A stretch of DNA of 64,000 bases from Saccharospirillum sp965652395 (GTDB lineage: Bacteria > Pseudomonadota > Gammaproteobacteria > Pseudomonadales > Natronospirillaceae). The translations under genes and the position numbers were made by a program. Location of the stretch: positions 129,163 to 193,162 of the forward strand of contig CBFGUW010000001.1 of the NCBI GenBank assembly GCA_965652395.1, read 5' to 3'. This document shows positions 1-8,449 of the stretch, in pieces. Every line of letters starts with the position of its first letter. Positions within the stretch are counted from its first letter, which is position 1. The notes under the pieces are model-generated. The model saw nothing but the letters and a program-made list of their open reading frames with translations, made no database searches and was not told the origin of the DNA.

Positions 1-92
1 CACACTTTTGAACACCGTACCGAAATCTTCCAGCAAAGATTGAACTTCCGTCTAGACTGATTGGCTAAACCTGAAAGCAAGGAGGTTAGGCT

Positions 93-1319
93 GTGACGGA
101 AGAGGTCTTATTAAGGCGCTTATTAGCCGTTCGCCGTCAATCGGAACATCTGTGCGAGGGATTGGTGCCGGAAGACTACGGTCTTCAGGCCGCTGAGTTT
201 ACCAGCCCTTTGAAATGGCATTTAGCTCACACCACCTGGTTCTTCGAGACGTTTGTACTTAAGCCTTATCTGGCTGGGTACGAGCCGTTGCAGCCGGAAT
301 TCGAGCGTGTGTTCAATTCGTATTATCAAAGCCTCGGCCAACCGTTGGTGCGGCGTCAGCGTCACCTGCAGGCCCGACCCACCCTGGATGAGGTGTATGA
401 ATACCGGGCTCACGTCGATCAGGCTCTGGAGGATGCACTTCAGGCGGATCGCTTACCGGAAGACGCCAAAACACTGCTATTGCTGGGCACCCATCACGAA
501 CAGCAACATCAGGAACTGATGCTGACAGACCTCAAATATTGTTGGTCATACTCCCCCGTTCCGCCCGAGATGCCGAGTTCGGGCCTGGCTCAGGAAACCA
601 CCCCGGTGGCTCTTGACTGGTTGGAGGTTCCGCAAGGCTTGGTGGACATTGGGCATTCAGGCCCCGGCTTTGCCTTCGACAACGAAACCCCACGACACAC
701 CCAATACCTGCCCGGTTGCCGGGTTGCCAGCCGACTTGTCACCAATGCGGAGTATCTGGCTTTCATTGAGGACGGGGGCTACCGGACCCCGGCATTGTGG
801 TTGTCCGACGGTTGGGCGGACGTGCAGCAACAGGCCTGGGAGTCGCCTCTGTACTGGTTCAAGCGGGATGGTCAGTGGTGGGAATTCACGCTGCATGGGC
901 TTAAACCGTTGAATCTGAATGCGCCGGTGTGCCATGTCAGCGCCTATGAAGCCAATGCTTTCGCGGCCTGGGCTGGCAAACGGCTGCCCACTGAAGGTGA
1001 GTGGGAAGCTCTGGCGCCTAAACCAGGGCCACACGATGGCCCCTTGATGGGGTATTGGCACCCCAGGGGCATCGGGGCTGGTTGGTATGGGGCTGTATGG
1101 CAGTGGACCTCCTCCTCTTATCAGCCTTACCCTGGTTTTAAGGCTGCCGCCGGTGCCGTGGGTGAATACAACGGCAAGTTTATGTGTAACCAAATGACGC
1201 TGCGTGGCTCAAGTTGTGTAACTCCTGGGGGCCATGCAAGACGAACGTATCGCAACTTTTTTTATCCAGGCGATCGGTGGCAGTTTACCGGTATTCGCCT
1301 TGCCACTGACAAGGAGTGA
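93..1319 (+). CDS. egtB: Ergothioneine biosynthesis sulfoxide synthase EgtB
   Basis: EgtB is a non-haem iron enzyme that joins trimethylhistidine (hercynine) to a thiol substrate using O2, the committed C-S bond step of ergothioneine synthesis. The 408-residue protein has the usual two parts: an N-terminal DinB-like helical domain (about residues 1-150) and a C-terminal formylglycine-generating-enzyme-like fold (about 170-405). Candidate iron ligands are His46 (LAHTTWFFET) and His135/His139 in the HHEQQHQE segment. The start is GTG, chosen because a strong AAGGAGG lies 8-10 bases upstream. It is directly followed by egtD, so the two core genes form an operon. No egtA, egtC or egtE is present, as is usual in Proteobacteria. 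Which thiol is used (gamma-Glu-Cys or cysteine) cannot be decided by eye. Confidence 0.93.
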   Translation: MTEEVLLRRLLAVRRQSEHLCEGLVPEDYGLQAAEFTSPLKWHLAHTTWFFETFVLKPYLAGYEPLQPEFERVFNSYYQSLGQPLVRRQRHLQARPTLDEVYEYRAHVDQALEDALQADRLPEDAKTLLLLGTHHEQQHQELMLTDLKYCWSYSPVPPEMPSSGLAQETTPVALDWLEVPQGLVDIGHSGPGFAFDNETPRHTQYLPGCRVASRLVTNAEYLAFIEDGGYRTPALWLSDGWADVQQQAWESPLYWFKRDGQWWEFTLHGLKPLNLNAPVCHVSAYEANAFAAWAGKRLPTEGEWEALAPKPGPHDGPLMGYWHPRGIGAGWYGAVWQWTSSSYQPYPGFKAAAGAVGEYNGKFMCNQMTLRGSSCVTPGGHARRTYRNFFYPGDRWQFTGIRLATDKE

Positions 1320-1324
1320 AACTG

Positions 1325-2299
1325 ATGACTGTAAGCCTACCCATAGAACAGGGAATCGATTGGATTGACATGAAACCCGCTACCCAACATTCAATATCTG
1401 AATTGTTGGCGGGTCTGACGGCACCGCAAAAATGGCTGTCACCGACTTTTTTTTACGATGAGCGAGGATCGCAACTCTTCGACAAAATCACTCGTCTGCC
1501 GGAATATTATCTGACTCGAACGGAGCTTCGCATCCTGCAACGTAACGCGGCGGAAATGGCCCGTGTAATGAAGCTAGACCAGTCGCTTTTGGTGGAGCCC
1601 GGTTGTGGCAGCTGTGAAAAAGTCTGTTGGTTGCTCGATGAAGCCCAACCCCGGGCTTTTGTGCCGATGGAAATATCCGGTGACTATTTAGCTGGCAGCC
1701 TGCCACGAGTGAGTACTCGTTATCCAGGCCTGCCCATCACGGCACTGGTGGCGGATTACCATCAGCAATTGCCTGATCGGGACCGCTTGCCCGAAGGCCA
1801 TCCGATATTGTTTTTCCCGGGCTCGACCATCGGTAATTTTGATCCTGGCGAAGCCCGAAAATTTCTGGCATCTCTATCCGATTGGCTGGGTGGCGACTGT
1901 GGTTTGCTTATTGGTGTCGATCTGCATAAGGCTCCGGAGATTCTGGAGGCGGCTTATAACGACAGCCAAGGTGTTACGGCTGCGTTCAATCGCAACGCCC
2001 TGACTCACATCAACCGCCTTTTTGGCACCGCCTTTAACCCCGGGGCTTTCCACCATCGGGCGCATTACGACCCATTGCTGCACCGGATCGAGATGCATCT
2101 CATCTCCGAGCAGGAGCAGGAAATCGCCATTGGCGATCACCGGATAGTGATTGAAGAAGGGGAAAGCCTTCATACCGAATCCAGTTACAAATACAACCCG
2201 GAAACCTTCATAGGTCTGGTGGGGACGGCCGGGTTTCGATTTGAACAGGCCTGGTACGACGATCGCTACCAATTTGGCCTGTTCTATTTCGAGAAGTGA
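1325..2299 (+). CDS. egtD: L-histidine N-alpha-methyltransferase EgtD
   Basis: EgtD transfers three methyl groups from SAM to the alpha-amino group of histidine, giving hercynine, the substrate of EgtB. The product is about 324 residues, normal for the family, with the family hallmark FFYDERGSQLFDKITRLPEY near the N terminus, the SAM-binding stretch VEPGCGSC and the PGSTIGNF motif. I chose ATG at 1325, 8 bases after an AAGGAG that overlaps the end of egtB; a longer GTG start at 1316 would overlap the egtB stop, and an ATG at 1370 is also possible. Its TGA abuts the reverse-strand stop of the next gene with no spacer (TGATCA), so transcription from the two directions collides at the stop codons. 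Confidence 0.94.
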   Translation: MTVSLPIEQGIDWIDMKPATQHSISELLAGLTAPQKWLSPTFFYDERGSQLFDKITRLPEYYLTRTELRILQRNAAEMARVMKLDQSLLVEPGCGSCEKVCWLLDEAQPRAFVPMEISGDYLAGSLPRVSTRYPGLPITALVADYHQQLPDRDRLPEGHPILFFPGSTIGNFDPGEARKFLASLSDWLGGDCGLLIGVDLHKAPEILEAAYNDSQGVTAAFNRNALTHINRLFGTAFNPGAFHHRAHYDPLLHRIEMHLISEQEQEIAIGDHRIVIEEGESLHTESSYKYNPETFIGLVGTAGFRFEQAWYDDRYQFGLFYFEK

Positions 2300-3199
2300 T
2301 CAGGCGGCTCGGTTGCTCAGTTCGTCGAGCAGCCGGTCCTTGCGCTCCCAAAGCTGGCTGACCCATTGTTGAACCTCCCGGCGAAAAACCGGGTCGTTTT
2401 GATAGTCACCTTTTAGAAAATGTTTGGGGATTGGCAATTCTTCAACTCTGACGATGACCTCTTTCATGCGTCCGCACATCAAGTCCCAGAAGGAGGGTGC
2501 GCCTTGAGGGTAAAAGATGGTGACGTTCGTCAGAGCACTGAACTTGTCTCCCAAAGCCTGAATGGTAAAAGCGATGCCCCCGGCCTTGGGCTTTAGCAGG
2601 TGAGTAAAAGGTGACCTCTGTTCCTTGTGTTTTTGTTCGGTGAAACGGGTTCCTTCCAGAAAATTCATCACACTGGTGGGGACGTGGGAAAATTTTTCGC
2701 AGGCTTTGCGCGTGGCTTCCAGGTCCTGTCCGGCCTTTTCGGGGTGCTTTTCAAGATATTGTTTCGAGTGCCGCTGCATGAAAGGAAAATCCAACGCCCA
2801 CCAGGCTTGGCCGACCACTGGAATTCGGGCCATTTCTTTTTTAATGAAAAACTTCAACAGCGGAATTTTGCGGTGAAACACCCGAAACAGTACGAATATG
2901 TCGGCCCAGGATTGGTGATTGGCGGTAATCAGATACCAGCCTTTCGGGTTTAAACGTCCCACACCCTGAATGTCCCATCGGGTGCGGAACAACCGGTTGA
3001 TCCACCATAAGATCCCCCCCATCCAGGTGGCCGCCACCTCGGTAATGGCGGGGTTGATGCGCTTTTGGGCGGCGGGAAAGCGGAAAACCAGCCGAAGCAG
3101 GATGAAAAAGTAGAGAAATACACCTAAAAAAAGCGTGTAAACCAGTAAGGTAACGGCGCTGAAGATGCCCATCAGGGTCGACAAGACGGCTTTCAACAT
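2300..3199 (-). CDS. Inner-membrane acyltransferase, PlsC/YihG family
   Basis: A 299-residue member of the glycerolphosphate acyltransferase superfamily closest in pattern to YihG-type 1-acyl-sn-glycerol-3-phosphate acyltransferases, which add the second acyl chain in phosphatidic acid synthesis. Visible motifs are the catalytic NHQSWAD (the HX4D box, about residue 95), the substrate-binding FLEGTRF (about 180) and KPKAGG (about 207). Two hydrophobic segments at the N terminus (about 10-40 and 55-72) would anchor it in the inner membrane. Start ATG at 3199. It is convergent with egtD and divergent from the kinase-like gene at 3361; neither neighbour suggests a shared pathway. Extra-acyltransferase YihG-type enzymes are often redundant with PlsC, so an essential role need not be assumed. 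Confidence 0.88.
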   Translation of the reverse strand: MLKAVLSTLMGIFSAVTLLVYTLFLGVFLYFFILLRLVFRFPAAQKRINPAITEVAATWMGGILWWINRLFRTRWDIQGVGRLNPKGWYLITANHQSWADIFVLFRVFHRKIPLLKFFIKKEMARIPVVGQAWWALDFPFMQRHSKQYLEKHPEKAGQDLEATRKACEKFSHVPTSVMNFLEGTRFTEQKHKEQRSPFTHLLKPKAGGIAFTIQALGDKFSALTNVTIFYPQGAPSFWDLMCGRMKEVIVRVEELPIPKHFLKGDYQNDPVFRREVQQWVSQLWERKDRLLDELSNRAA

Positions 3200-3360
3200 G
3201 GATCGACTCAGTTAATTAGCGGCCGCTTATGGTAAAAGAAGGCGCGAGCCCAGACAAATGGATGGGATAGCGCTTCATCTCTCAATTTATCGAATTACCC
3301 CGTGAACTGAAGGGCGCCTTTTGGCACACTGAGTGACGATTTCATTACCATCACCTGCAC

Positions 3361-4359
3361 ATGACCAAACCCGGCAATACCGATCCTCATCTACCCGCTG
3401 ATATCAGCCAGTGGGTGAACGCACACCTCAAGCAGCATTCCCTCCCGCCCCTGGGCCAGATAGAGCTGGTGACCGACCGGCCCTGGTCCCGGGTCTGGAA
3501 ATTGACAACCGCTACCCGCCCGCTGTATTGCAAGGCTGTGGCGCCATTTATGAGTGCGGAACTTGCTCTCACGGCTCAGTTACACCGTTCCCATCCGGAC
3601 CTGATTCCCGAACCCTTGGCTATGGATAGCGGGAAGGGGTGGCTGTTGGCGAGAGACGGCGGCCCTTTGATGCGGACCTTTTTTGAGTCCACGCCGCGTC
3701 CGGAACCCTGGTTTCGCATTCTGGCCGATTACGCCCGCCTGCAGATCGATTGGATGGAGCACTCCATTTCATTACGCTCGCTCGGTATTCCGGACCGTTC
3801 AACGGCGTCTTTGGCGAATCAGGTCTTGCCCCTGATCGACCTTGCCCTGGAGGTCGAGGTGGAGGATGAAGACGACCGGTTAAGAGCGGAACATAGGCCG
3901 TTGCTGGAAGACTTATTGGGTGAGTGGGACCTGTTCGCAGAGTCACTTTATCCAGGCGATCTCAGCGATACGCTGAATCATGGCGACTTGCACGATGGCA
4001 ACATTACCTGGCAGGCGGGGCAGGGGCGTATTTTCGACTGGGGCGATGCAAGCCTTAGTCATCCCTTCATGTCGATGAGGACCGTTCTGCTGACGCTGGA
4101 AAGGCGATTTGGGCTAAAGGACGGAGATCCTGGGTTGTATCCGTATATACAGGCTTATTTGGCACCCTGGAAGGCACAGTTGCCCGGGGTGGACATGGAT
4201 GCTTTGTTTACGGAATCCCGTAAAGCCTGGCCGTTGGTCTCTTTGCTGAGCTGGCACCACGCCATTCAAAACCGGGAGGATGAACGGAGCCAGAGCTATG
4301 ACTATGCCATTCCCTCTTTGTTCCGGGAATTCCTGAGAGCGCACGGGATCGACGGTTGA
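3361..4359 (+). CDS. Aminoglycoside-phosphotransferase-fold small-molecule kinase
   Basis: A 332-residue protein of the APH / choline-kinase-like superfamily. The Brenner-type catalytic loop is intact (LNHGDLHDGN, about residues 205-214), followed 14 residues later by the metal-binding IFDWGDAS, so phosphotransfer activity is expected. The substrate is unknown: these proteins phosphorylate sugars, alcohols, amino alcohols or, rarely, drugs. Nothing nearby points to antibiotic resistance, so a metabolic role is more likely. The ATG at 3361 has no obvious Shine-Dalgarno sequence (upstream bases are CATCACCTGCAC), suggesting weak or leaderless-type initiation. It lies alone between a divergent acyltransferase gene and the convergent two-component operon; the terminator of that operon begins five bases after its stop. 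Confidence 0.85.
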   Translation: MTKPGNTDPHLPADISQWVNAHLKQHSLPPLGQIELVTDRPWSRVWKLTTATRPLYCKAVAPFMSAELALTAQLHRSHPDLIPEPLAMDSGKGWLLARDGGPLMRTFFESTPRPEPWFRILADYARLQIDWMEHSISLRSLGIPDRSTASLANQVLPLIDLALEVEVEDEDDRLRAEHRPLLEDLLGEWDLFAESLYPGDLSDTLNHGDLHDGNITWQAGQGRIFDWGDASLSHPFMSMRTVLLTLERRFGLKDGDPGLYPYIQAYLAPWKAQLPGVDMDALFTESRKAWPLVSLLSWHHAIQNREDERSQSYDYAIPSLFREFLRAHGIDG

Positions 4360-4363
4360 TGAG

Positions 4364-4392
4364 AAAAAGCCAGACAGCTCAGGCTGTCTGGC
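4364..4392 (-). terminator. Rho-independent terminator of the two-component operon
   Basis: A perfect 10-bp stem (GCCAGACAGC / GCTGTCTGGC) with a 4-base loop ends, on the reverse strand, in five T residues. It lies 15 bases beyond the response-regulator stop codon and is oriented to end the 8254-4407 operon. Confidence 0.85.
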
Positions 4393-4406
4393 AGCGGAGG
4401 TATGCC

Positions 4407-5114
4407 TCAGGCGCTGGTCGGGGTCAGCTCTTCCACCAGCAAATAGCCCTTGCCGCGCACGGTCTTGATGGCTTGTTCGAGCCCCAGCTTTTGACGCAAT
4501 CCTGAAATCAAAATATCGACGGTACGTGAAACACCGTCGTATTCGATGCCCCTTAGAGCTTTCATGATGTCATCGCGACTGAAAATCACGCCGGGTTGCT
4601 CATACAGCAGCGCCAGCAAGTCGAATTCGGGCTGAGTCAGCTCAATATCCCGACCCTGGCATTGAACCCGCAGGTTGCGTTTGTCGACCCGCAGCCAGTC
4701 CAGACCTTCCTCTGTGGCGCGTCGTCCGCCATAGCGTTTGGCCCGGCGCAAATGCGCCTTGATGCGCGCCAACAGTACCCTGGGCTCGACCGGTTTGGTC
4801 AGATAGTCGTCAGCGCCGAGCTCCAGGCCGAGGATCTCATCCAGCGTTTCGGTTCGGGCAGTCAGGAACAGGATGGGGCCGTGATAGAAGCGTTGAATCT
4901 GACGGCAGGCTTCGAGGCCATCCTGGCCGGGCAACATGATGTCCAGAATCACCAGGTCGGGAGAATGCTCCTTAACCAGATCAGGTGCTTCCAGGCCGTT
5001 GTCGGTCGTGAACACCTCGAAGCTTTCGCGCACGAGGTATTGTTCGATCAGTTGGCTGAGAGAGGCATCATCCTCCACCAGTACCAGTTTTGCGTAAGGG
5101 GTTAGCGGGTCCAT
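4407..5114 (-). CDS. OmpR-family response regulator (RstA-like)
   Basis: A 235-residue DNA-binding response regulator. The receiver domain (about 8-120) has the acidic pair E14-D15-D16, the phospho-acceptor D58 in ILDIMLPG, T85 and K107 (LTKP), so it should be phosphorylated normally. A winged-helix DNA-binding domain of the OmpR/PhoB type occupies about 135-228, ending with SRTVDILISGLRQKLG and RGKGYLL. The overall pattern resembles RstA. It is the last gene of a four-gene operon; its start overlaps the end of the preceding TPR/barrel gene by 13 bases, so translation is probably coupled. The presumed partner is the kinase at 8254-6698, unusually separated from it by two envelope-protein genes. 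A likely binding site is the direct repeat at 8367-8393. Confidence 0.92.
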   Translation of the reverse strand: MDPLTPYAKLVLVEDDASLSQLIEQYLVRESFEVFTTDNGLEAPDLVKEHSPDLVILDIMLPGQDGLEACRQIQRFYHGPILFLTARTETLDEILGLELGADDYLTKPVEPRVLLARIKAHLRRAKRYGGRRATEEGLDWLRVDKRNLRVQCQGRDIELTQPEFDLLALLYEQPGVIFSRDDIMKALRGIEYDGVSRTVDILISGLRQKLGLEQAIKTVRGKGYLLVEELTPTSA

Positions 5115-6169
5115 CTCACACTCACTTCGCTGTGCCAGTTATCGTCTGTTTGACCGAGATCTTCGGTGCCGAGCGCCGTGCCCAGCCGCCAGTGTTTAGT
5201 CAAACTCCAGTCGAGACCGGTTTCCAAACCCCAGGCTTCGCTGTCGAGATCGTAGTCCAGGTCGGATTGCCAGCGCCACTCCTGCCAAAGCAGGGTTTGG
5301 CGCAGGCCCAGTCGGTATTCGTTGTCCGAGTCGTCGTTCGTCTCCCGGCGCAATTGTCCCCAGCCCTGCAACCGCCAGCGGGCCGTAAGATCCCTTTGGA
5401 TACCCAGCCTGTGGTTTTGGTTCCAGCCTTCATCGTGATACATCCAGTGGTCCGAAAGGCTGATGGTCCAGGTATTGGGGCGCCAGCGGTTGTCCAGGAA
5501 CAGAGTCGGACCGTTGACTTCGTCGGAAAGCTGAATGCCCGTACCGCCACTTAAACGAAGGCGGTCGGTGCCAGCCGCCAACCCCATTTCCAGGTTGGCA
5601 AGCCAGGGTTCGTCATCCGAATCGAATTCTTTTTTGAATATGCCCGCGGCGTTGAAGAAGCCCTGGGTGGGCAGCGGTCGGCCGCCAATATCCAGGGTGG
5701 TCATGGCGCGGGTAAGGCGTGCGGCGCCGCTTAATTGGGCGTAGGCGCTGTCCTGGTCGGCTTCATAACCGCCGGTCAGCGCCATGGTATAAAGCCACTG
5801 TGGTTGTTTGGCGGTTTGATGCGTTTGGATGTCCAGTTGGAGCATTTGCGCGTTGATGCGCACCTTGACCGGAAGGTCGGGGTCCGCAAGTACCTCGCTG
5901 ATGTACTGGTTGGCGAGGTCCGGGCGGTCCACTTTCAGGTAAAGACTGGCCAGTTCAAGCTTTAAGCGCAAAACCTCGGGGTAAGCCTCTTCCAGTGCCT
6001 CCAATTGGGTGATGGCAAGAAAGGTATAGCCGTTTTCGTCAAGGCTGAGTGCTTGTTCCAGGGCCATGTCCCAGTCAGCGGCGAACAGTGTGGGGCTGTA
6101 GGTACCCGTCGTCAGAATCAGGGCTGCCATATAACCGCGAAAGCGACGGCGGAGATCAGGTCTTTTCAT
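5102..6169 (-). CDS. Exported TPR plus beta-barrel envelope protein
   Basis: A 355-residue protein of unrecognised family. The reading frame is open further upstream, but ATG at 6169 gives a good signal peptide (basic MKRPDLRRRFR, hydrophobic MAALILTTG, cleavage near TLFAA). Residues about 32-115 look like two to three TPR-type helical hairpins (ALSLDENGYTFLAITQLEALEEAYPE, in two pieces). From about 135 to the end the sequence alternates polar and hydrophobic residues with frequent aromatics (GGTGIQL, WRPNTWTISLSDHWMY, HWRLGTALG), typical of outer-membrane beta-strands. N-terminal TPR followed by a barrel is the architecture of Slam (DUF560) translocons, but this protein is shorter and homology is only a suggestion. 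It overlaps the acidic-protein gene before it (14 bases) and the regulator gene after it. Confidence 0.75.
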   Translation of the reverse strand: MKRPDLRRRFRGYMAALILTTGTYSPTLFAADWDMALEQALSLDENGYTFLAITQLEALEEAYPEVLRLKLELASLYLKVDRPDLANQYISEVLADPDLPVKVRINAQMLQLDIQTHQTAKQPQWLYTMALTGGYEADQDSAYAQLSGAARLTRAMTTLDIGGRPLPTQGFFNAAGIFKKEFDSDDEPWLANLEMGLAAGTDRLRLSGGTGIQLSDEVNGPTLFLDNRWRPNTWTISLSDHWMYHDEGWNQNHRLGIQRDLTARWRLQGWGQLRRETNDDSDNEYRLGLRQTLLWQEWRWQSDLDYDLDSEAWGLETGLDWSLTKHWRLGTALGTEDLGQTDDNWHSEVSVRWTR

Positions 6170-6701
6170 TGCTGTCTCCGTTTTCGCCTTCACTCGGGTC
6201 GGCCAAGGTAGGGTCCTCCCCGATCGCTTCGAGGCCGTCATCCGGGTCGGGAATGCCCTGATCGTCCATTGAATCATCGTCTGTATTGTCGGGTTCATCA
6301 TCGTTAATGGTGTCGAGGATATCATTGCCAGAGCTGTTCAGGCGATTGGCCTGGTCTTCAAGATAAGCCTCCAGATCGTCGTACCATTCGGCCAGTTCGT
6401 CGTCGTCCCAGTCGGTGCTCATCTCAAGTAGCCGGTCCAGGCTGACGTTTTCGGCGTTACCGGCGTTGATCTGGTCGAGCCAGTGACGCAGCAACTGCTG
6501 GCGCAAACTGTCGTCGACGTCTCTATTCTGTTGAATCAACCGGTCCAGTTGGTTGGATAATTCGTCCAAGGTACGCACATCCTGCTCGGATTCAAGCAGG
6601 TTGTCGGGCAGGTCGTTCCATGTCCCCCATTCGTCACCCCACACCAGAGGACACAATAGCGTCAGCAGCACGGCTGGCCATTGTCTCAGTATCCGCCTCA
6701 T
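6156..6701 (-). CDS. Exported acidic protein in the two-component operon
   Basis: A 181-residue protein I do not recognise. It begins with an apparent signal peptide (MRRILRQWPAVLLTLLCPLVWG, in effect basic start plus hydrophobic run, cleavage near residue 22). The middle (about 40-115) is predicted helical and leucine-rich; the C-terminal third is strongly acidic, dominated by Asp/Glu with DDEPDNTDDDSMDD, and looks disordered. A Cys at residue 17 lacks a proper lipobox, so type I cleavage is more likely than lipidation. The start codon overlaps the kinase stop codon (ATGA) and its end overlaps the TPR/barrel gene, so the three are made from one message. An Asp/Glu tail in a periplasmic protein beside a sensor kinase suggests cation or polycation binding, but that is inference. 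Confidence 0.75.
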   Translation of the reverse strand: MRRILRQWPAVLLTLLCPLVWGDEWGTWNDLPDNLLESEQDVRTLDELSNQLDRLIQQNRDVDDSLRQQLLRHWLDQINAGNAENVSLDRLLEMSTDWDDDELAEWYDDLEAYLEDQANRLNSSGNDILDTINDDEPDNTDDDSMDDQGIPDPDDGLEAIGEDPTLADPSEGENGDSNEKT

Positions 6702-8254
6702 GGCACTACCTCGGTGGGGGTGTCCCGGTCTTCAGGTGGGGTTTCCGTCTCGACGGGAGTCGGAAGCCAGACATCGATTTGGGCGCCACCCAGGTGGCTT
6801 TGATGAATTTCCAGCCGACCCTGGTAGTACTGAACGATGGTGTGGCAGAGCGCCAGGCCCATGCCGTGACCTTGGGTATTGAGGTTTCTCGCCCGGTCCC
6901 CCCGAACGAAAGGTTCGAAGGCGCGATGTTTCAATTCATCACTGAAACCGGGTCCATTATCCGCCACGCTGAGGTACAGGCCGCCCTGGGCCTCTTCCAG
7001 TCTCACTTCTATATGGCCGTTGCCGTATTGAACGGCGTTGGTCAACAGGTTGCGGCACAGGCGTCGCCAGTGGTGGGCCTCCACTGGGGCCCGGTGGGCA
7101 CCGTCGAGATGCTGGGTCAGGCGTATGTTGTGCATCAATTGGCTGTCGAGCAGCCGAACCAGTTCGGCTTTGGGAAAGCAATATTGTGTCTGGGTGGCGG
7201 TGGACTGGGAGAGTTGATGGAAAGTCAGCAGTTCTTCCAGCAGTTGGTTCAATTCCCGCACATCGGCCTTCAGATTGTCGATCAGCGGGTCTTCCTTGTC
7301 GCTGAGCATTTCAAGAGCGAAGGTCATACGCGCCAGCGGTGTTTTCAGGTCATGCGAGACCGCCTGGTTCAGTTGGCGGCTTTCCTCGGCGAGGTCGATC
7401 AATCGTTGAGCCATGATATTGACGTGCTGCCACATAGTGGCAAGGGCATCGTCCGGTTGATCGGGCAGCGGTTCAGTTTTGCCTTGCTCCGCAATGCGGT
7501 CGACGGCCTGGGTCAAGCGGGACAAACGCCGCTGCAGCGGCAGCATCACCAACGCCAGGGCAATAGCCACGGTGGCCAGCAGGGTAATCACCAGAATGGA
7601 AATGCCGCCGGTGGTCAGCCACTGGAACTGCTGGAAAGGCCCGACTCTAAGGGCCTGTTCCGCCCCGGCGGGCACATAAACCACAAAGCGTTTGTTGGCG
7701 TAATCCGGTTCAACGATGACTTGCCCCTTTGCCAGATTGCGTTCGTCCACAAACCCCAGCTCTTCGTTCTGCCACCCGACCCGGGCAAGATCGAGCCCCA
7801 ATTCCAGTTCCAGCTCGGCCAAGCGGCTTTCACGATCATTGACCGGGGTTAGGGACAGCTCATTGAGAATGAGCAGGCCGATGCCAGTGGCCAGCTGTTC
7901 CCAGTCATTGATTTCACCGGCAATGGTCAGGTCATCACGAACGGGAACGGTCAAGGTGGCGATCTCCTCCAGCCAGGAGGCATTGTCGACGGTGAGGTTT
8001 TCGGCGTTCTCATCGATGATTTGCCAGCCGACACCGGTCAGGTTGGAGGTGATTTCCAGCCACGCGGATTCGCGGCCATCGTCGTGGCGGCCCAAGCCTT
8101 CACGAATCAATACCAGTGCCGGCTCCGCCTGGCGTAAGGCAAAGCGTTCAAAACGGTGCTGATTGAGACCATCGATGACTCCATAGACGGCCAGGCAGAG
8201 CACCAGCACCACCATCAGCCACCAAAGATATATTTTTGCGAATATCGACCACAT
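6698..8254 (-). CDS. Sensor histidine kinase (RstB-like)
   Basis: A 518-residue membrane histidine kinase. TM1 is about residues 7-27, the periplasmic sensor about 28-213, TM2 about 214-238, followed by HAMP (about 240-290). The phospho-acceptor is H301 in QAVSHDLKTPLARM; the catalytic domain shows the N box (LLTNAVQYG), G1 (VADNGPGF) and G2 (GHGMGLAL). The start ATG at 8254 is supported by the membrane segment beginning at once. It heads the operon and overlaps the acidic-protein gene by four bases. The periplasmic domain has no family I can name; the order kinase-first, regulator-last with envelope proteins between is unlike the usual rstA-rstB arrangement. The operon terminates at 4364-4392. 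Confidence 0.9.
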   Translation of the reverse strand: MWSIFAKIYLWWLMVVLVLCLAVYGVIDGLNQHRFERFALRQAEPALVLIREGLGRHDDGRESAWLEITSNLTGVGWQIIDENAENLTVDNASWLEEIATLTVPVRDDLTIAGEINDWEQLATGIGLLILNELSLTPVNDRESRLAELELELGLDLARVGWQNEELGFVDERNLAKGQVIVEPDYANKRFVVYVPAGAEQALRVGPFQQFQWLTTGGISILVITLLATVAIALALVMLPLQRRLSRLTQAVDRIAEQGKTEPLPDQPDDALATMWQHVNIMAQRLIDLAEESRQLNQAVSHDLKTPLARMTFALEMLSDKEDPLIDNLKADVRELNQLLEELLTFHQLSQSTATQTQYCFPKAELVRLLDSQLMHNIRLTQHLDGAHRAPVEAHHWRRLCRNLLTNAVQYGNGHIEVRLEEAQGGLYLSVADNGPGFSDELKHRAFEPFVRGDRARNLNTQGHGMGLALCHTIVQYYQGRLEIHQSHLGGAQIDVWLPTPVETETPPEDRDTPTEVVP

Positions 8255-8366
8255 CCAAGCCTCTCCGAGGACAACGCCTAAATCGCCCAGGCGCTGGACA
8301 TACCACCGCCTGAAGCCGCGTTAGGGTGCCAACTATAGCGGGGTGAGCGGTCGGGTAGAACGGCTG

Positions 8367-8393
8367 TGAACATTTCCTGAACAATGTTGAAAC
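8367..8393. promoter_or_regulatory. Direct-repeat operator upstream of the kinase operon
   Basis: Three copies of a TGAACA-like hexamer (TGAACA at 8367, TGAACA at 8378, TGAAAC at 8388) are spaced 11 and 10 bases apart, one helical turn each. OmpR-family regulators typically bind such head-to-tail repeats. The site lies between the divergent kinase gene and the ORF at 8450, so it could control both. Confidence 0.45.
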
Positions 8394-8449
8394 GTCGCTA
8401 ACAAAGGGATGGCGTACGCTGGCGTCACTTTGTAGCCGGGTATATCCCG

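Noticed and set aside
3361..4359. Antibiotic-resistance phosphotransferase
   Set aside because: The fold and HGDLHDGN motif fit, but the superfamily is broad, there is no mobile element or resistance context, and no drug-specific motif is visible.
6620..7852. Long forward frame of 410 codons opposite the histidine kinase
   Set aside because: It overlaps the conserved kinase domain on the other strand and its translation shows no domain.
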